A stretch of DNA of 5,939 nt from Candidatus Nanohalarchaeota archaeon (GTDB taxonomy: Archaea; EX4484-52; B79-G9), in assembly GCA_003660865.1 (NCBI GenBank), contig QMVA01000099.1, positions 1 through 5,939 on the forward strand, read 5' to 3'. This document shows, piece after piece, positions 3,240-5,939 of this stretch; the first letter of the stretch is position 1; the number at the start of each line of letters is the position of its first letter. The position numbers and the translations under genes were made by a program. Under the pieces are notes generated by a model, which searched no databases, was not told the origin of the DNA, and worked only from the letters and a program-made list of their open reading frames with translations.

Positions 3240-5622
3240 ATTCAATCCCGTCAGGGCTGACAGCTTTATCCCGCACACGGTTAACACATCTCTTTTGATA
3301 TATGACCTCTCCTGCACTGCAGACTGGCGGCTTAACTGAAGGGGTTCCGGAAAGCGCAAACGGATTGCTATCCGGATTCTCCTTATCCTTACCTATATAC
3401 ACGAAATCAGCACTTGTCTGCCCGTCAAAAGACAACTCAAACCGGATATTATCACCTGTAGTCCTGAAGAAAAGACCATCAAAATGCGGTCCGACACGCG
3501 CCCTGAAAGTAATCTCATTATCCTCAAATTTCAGCCTGTTATGTCCGTCATATCTTCGCACACCAACATCAAATATTTTCCCGTTGCTTGTGATAGTTCC
3601 TGTAACAGGATACAAAAGGTTCCTGCGCAGTTCCTTAAACTCCTCAAGCGTCATCTCACTGCAAAAGCTATCATCTGTAACACCCGATGCATCTGTAATC
3701 CCGGTAGACACTTCTGCTTCATCAATAACCTCACCTGCAAGCACAAGCGCGTCATCAACAGCCTCAACATCTTCAGAAACTACATCATCTACACTTGTCA
3801 TAGCTGTCCTCCTGCGCTCCCTGATGCACTTCAAAAGCTTCTTCAAACTATCCTTAGTATCGCCGCTCCAGTCAATCCACCAGAAATTAGCGCACTTGCC
3901 CCGCCAGATAAAGTATCCCTTATCAACGCCGGGGCTGTAATCCGGCTTATCTGCCCAGCAGTCAGGATCCTCAATCTCACTCAACCGCACAGCCTCAGAG
4001 CTAACAGTTGGGATGTCACCTGCTTCGCCATCGTCACCATCGCCAGTTACAACTTCATCACTATCTGCATTTTCACTGCCATCCTCACTGGAACTTTCAT
4101 CACCATCTTCAGCCGCAGTATCAACAACTTCATATACCTCATCACTTGCAAGCCCCGGTTCAGCAACTGCAGCAGAAGTCATCCTGCCTCCGCAGGCATG
4201 TATCTCTCTCAGGATTTCAGCAAGTAGCTTATAGGCAGCCTTAATATCCTGATGAGCTTCCTTAAGTTTATCTCTTGCCTGCCCCGCAAGCTCTTTCACA
4301 CTCTCAATCTCCATATCCGTAGGCTCATCTGTCTTGATATCCCTCGCCTTTTTGATAAGAGTCTCAGATTCGTCAAAATTATTCTTTGCACTGGCAACTT
4401 TTGCACTATACTCATCAAGCTTTGTCTTAATATCATCACTACCATCACAGTTCTCATCCATTCTTGCAATAGCATCGTCCATCCTCTTTTCAAGTTGCTC
4501 GCTCTTCTTTATGATGTTCCACATACCTGCATGCACAACCCTTGCAACATGCACTTTCTCAGCATGCTTCATACTCTTCCATACATGTGCGACATCCGCT
4601 GCACCTTCCTGCACTTGCTCTTTAGTCTCAGCAGTCTTTACTTTCTCAATAGCAGCCTCAAGATCCGAAATTGCCTCATCAATATCTGCAATTATTTCTG
4701 CTGCCCTATCTTCATCCATACCCTCAGCAGTCTCAACCTTACTCTTAATCTTATTCAGATGCTCAATTGCCATCTCTGCGCCATTAATAATATAATCCTT
4801 AGCGTGCTCCTGTACCTGTACCCTTAATTCATTGCAATCATCACTCTCCACGCTCTCGCATTCTTTCAATTTCTCTTTTGTCTGGAGAAACAACTTTTTC
4901 TTCTCATTGAATATCTTGTTTACCCGTACATACTCATTCCTTGCCCGCACAAATCTCTGTTTCGCAGCATCTACTTTTGTTTTTGCAATGACCCTCTTCT
5001 TAAAGAGCATAGTCTTCTTCACAGGCCTGAGCTCATAGTCATCAATCCTCTTTATTCCTGCATCAGCATCCATTTCAAGTATCTTATTCTGCTCAGCTCT
5101 TGGAAGCCTTGAAAATACATCAACCTTATCATCAGGAAGTTCCTCGACAAACTGGCGCATCTTAGGGCTTGCCCTATCAATCCTGTTGACAATCGCAACC
5201 CTCTGTGCCGAAACATCCACACCGGTATTAGGGGCAGTCACCCTCGTCGCTGCCGCAACATCCGTAGCTGCAAACATCTTATCGCATTTTGCAACAGCAT
5301 CAGACACACCTTTTCTCTTCAGGAACTCAACACAATTCATTTCCCGGTTTAGAAGCCTTGTACATGTAAGGCGTGGTCTCGCATCAAGATTATTTTTTGA
5401 AATAAAGTCAACGCACCTGCTGATTCTCGCATCAGCACTCACAACTCTGGGCGCAGCAGTACGAACCGGCTGCACGCGAAGATTAGAGACAACATTCACA
5501 TTATCATCAGTCATGCCGGAACTATCATCATCACCCTCTGCAAAAGCAGCACTAGCCATACTCATAACAAACATAACTGCCATAAAGACAACAAAACCCT
5601 TCCCGAACTTTACATACTTCAT
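3238..5622 (-). CDS. Large secreted coiled-coil, cysteine-rich surface protein
   Basis: I do not know a named family for this 794-residue protein. A signal peptide (1-28, ending ASAAFA) is followed by an acidic stretch. Two tandem CVxF...C units follow (Cys70/87 and Cys97/113). A long charged helical part, likely coiled coil, spans about 200-480, with Cys255/263 and Cys392/477. A Ser/Asp/Glu linker (about 497-540) leads to a Trp-rich module with Cys555 and Cys577 around GYFIWRGKCANFWWIDWSG (569-587). Then come a second acidic linker, Cys599 and Cys654, and a probable beta-sandwich (about 671-765; GTITSNGKIFDVG, VGPHFDGLFFRTTGD, DFVYIGKD). A short Cys768/Cys779 tail closes it. All 14 cysteines can pair in order, as expected for an exported, disulfide-braced protein. 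The start at 5622 is chosen over ATG 5637 because GGAGG (5635-5631) serves it and overlaps the other ATG. It is first in an operon with the acidic lipoprotein. A structural or adhesive surface role is a guess. Confidence 0.75.
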   Translation of the reverse strand: MKYVKFGKGFVVFMAVMFVMSMASAAFAEGDDDSSGMTDDNVNVVSNLRVQPVRTAAPRVVSADARISRCVDFISKNNLDARPRLTCTRLLNREMNCVEFLKRKGVSDAVAKCDKMFAATDVAAATRVTAPNTGVDVSAQRVAIVNRIDRASPKMRQFVEELPDDKVDVFSRLPRAEQNKILEMDADAGIKRIDDYELRPVKKTMLFKKRVIAKTKVDAAKQRFVRARNEYVRVNKIFNEKKKLFLQTKEKLKECESVESDDCNELRVQVQEHAKDYIINGAEMAIEHLNKIKSKVETAEGMDEDRAAEIIADIDEAISDLEAAIEKVKTAETKEQVQEGAADVAHVWKSMKHAEKVHVARVVHAGMWNIIKKSEQLEKRMDDAIARMDENCDGSDDIKTKLDEYSAKVASAKNNFDESETLIKKARDIKTDEPTDMEIESVKELAGQARDKLKEAHQDIKAAYKLLAEILREIHACGGRMTSAAVAEPGLASDEVYEVVDTAAEDGDESSSEDGSENADSDEVVTGDGDDGEAGDIPTVSSEAVRLSEIEDPDCWADKPDYSPGVDKGYFIWRGKCANFWWIDWSGDTKDSLKKLLKCIRERRRTAMTSVDDVVSEDVEAVDDALVLAGEVIDEAEVSTGITDASGVTDDSFCSEMTLEEFKELRRNLLYPVTGTITSNGKIFDVGVRRYDGHNRLKFEDNEITFRARVGPHFDGLFFRTTGDNIRFELSFDGQTSADFVYIGKDKENPDSNPFALSGTPSVKPPVCSAGEVIYQKRCVNRVRDKAVSPDGIE

Positions 5623-5630
5623 AAAATCAC

Positions 5631-5635
5631 CCTCC
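5631..5635 (-). promoter_or_regulatory. Ribosome binding site that fixes the start at 5622
   Basis: GGAGG on the minus strand is eight bases from the ATG at 5622. The longer frame's ATG at 5637 overlaps the site itself and is rejected; its four extra codons would also put acidic residues ahead of the signal peptide. Confidence 0.75.
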
Positions 5636-5681
5636 ATAGACCTAACAAAATTATCTTAAATAGATTATAGAACCAGACCAC

Positions 5682-5697
5682 TATATATATCTTTGCC
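5682..5697 (-). promoter_or_regulatory. BRE/TATA promoter of the surface-protein operon
   Basis: On the minus strand GGCAAAG (5697-5691) runs into ATATATATA (5690-5682), a good purine-rich BRE plus TATA box. A start about 25 bp downstream would lie near 5660, giving a leader of about 38 bases that holds the GGAGG site. The promoter sits within about 10-20 bp of the likely insertion-sequence end. Confidence 0.6.
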
Positions 5698-5702
5698 AGT
5701 CT

Positions 5703-5939
5703 CTGGGCTGTGGGACAAAATAATATTATCTTCCTATCCAGAATAAGTTGTGCCATATAATTGTGCAAAATGCAGCTGTATCTACTCGATCCTCTCGACG
5801 CTGTGCTATCCTCCAACCGAAACGGCGTTTATCCTCGGAGAAACCGCTCTCTGACTGATTCCTCCTGAAGTACTCAGTGAGATAATCCTCCGTATGATTT
5901 ACAAAAGAGTACAGCATGCGTTTCCATTTCCACGTACCT
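5703..5939 (-). mobile_element. One end of an insertion sequence, cut by the window edge
   Basis: The region contains the 3' end of a transposase gene and, between its stop codon and the neighbouring promoter, a sequence reading GGGCTGTGGGACAAAA on the plus strand (5705-5720). This resembles the terminal repeats of IS5-like elements in general style. The exact boundary, the other terminal repeat and any target duplication lie outside the window or cannot be fixed, so the left edge is approximate. Confidence 0.45.
5726..5939 (-). CDS. Transposase, C-terminal part (partial at window edge)
   Basis: The open frame enters from beyond 5939 and stops at a TAA at 5728-5726, about 70 residues. It contains YFRRNQSESGFSEDKRRFGW, in which the Glu of SES followed seven residues later by Lys fits the E-x6-K signature at the C-terminal catalytic glutamate of DDE transposases (IS4/IS5-type superfamily). 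The following RIAQRREDR ... WHNLFWIG matches the usual closing block in which an aromatic/His-Asn motif (HNL) ends the RNase H-like fold. The ATG at 5917 is internal; the frame stays open upstream through the window edge, with Trp/Lys-rich residues typical of the preceding region. The first two catalytic Asp residues would lie outside. No frameshift is seen in this part, so the element may be intact. It is oriented toward the surface-protein operon. The exact IS family is not assigned. Confidence 0.7.
   Translation of the reverse strand, partial: GTWKWKRMLYSFVNHTEDYLTEYFRRNQSESGFSEDKRRFGWRIAQRREDRVDTAAFCTIIWHNLFWIGR

Noticed and set aside
3302..4827. Several long plus-strand open frames (3302-3940, 3484-4227, 4252-4827, 4334-4795)
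   Set aside because: They lie opposite the 794-residue gene, are made of Ser/Leu/Cys/His-rich runs expected from the complement of Asp/Glu/Lys codons, and have no ribosome binding sites or domains.
5186..5659. Plus-strand open frame of 157 codons opposite the N-terminus of the surface protein
   Set aside because: It is a shadow of Ala/Asp/Arg codons on the other strand and covers that gene's ribosome binding site and leader.

Overview
The window looks archaeal. It has TATA/BRE-like promoters about 25 bp ahead of starts, purine-rich Shine-Dalgarno sites on some genes and apparently leaderless or near-leaderless starts on others. It also has lipobox lipoproteins, a membrane-anchored winged-helix regulator of a type common in Archaea, and a small secreted protein of a kind I associate with DPANN archaea (Woesearchaeota/Pacearchaeota-like genomes). 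The lineage is an inference from gene style; no rRNA or tRNA gene is present to fix it.

Layout from left to right. (1) 1-814, very AT-rich, plus strand: a small two-helix membrane protein, then an open frame for a one-helix protein with a lysine-rich tail that has no normal start codon. The two may be remains of one three-helix protein. (2) 837-2030: a divergent pair. A membrane-anchored winged-helix regulator (minus) faces a secreted 157-residue protein (plus). The roughly 160 bp between them holds four AGTTTCA-type elements spaced at about 21 bp, a good candidate operator array. (3) 2073-2880, plus: a tight three-gene cassette of a SHOCT-domain membrane peptide, a lipoprotein with a small helical domain, and a DUF4405-like membrane protein with three histidines suited to haem. 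It is plausibly an electron-transfer or membrane redox module. The first gene may start at an AUA codon. (4) 2959-5622, minus: a two-gene operon of a 794-residue secreted coiled-coil protein with 14 cysteines and a small acidic lipoprotein. (5) 5703-5939, minus: the 3' end of a DDE transposase and probably one end of its insertion sequence, just upstream of the promoter of the big surface-protein operon.

Nearly every gene here encodes a membrane, secreted or lipid-anchored product, so the window reads as a cell-envelope locus. The regulator probably controls the secreted protein next to it, and possibly itself. The transposase points left, toward the surface-protein operon. The most noteworthy points are the phased operator array with its membrane-bound regulator, the lipoprotein/DUF4405 cassette, and the cysteine-paired surface protein of unknown function.
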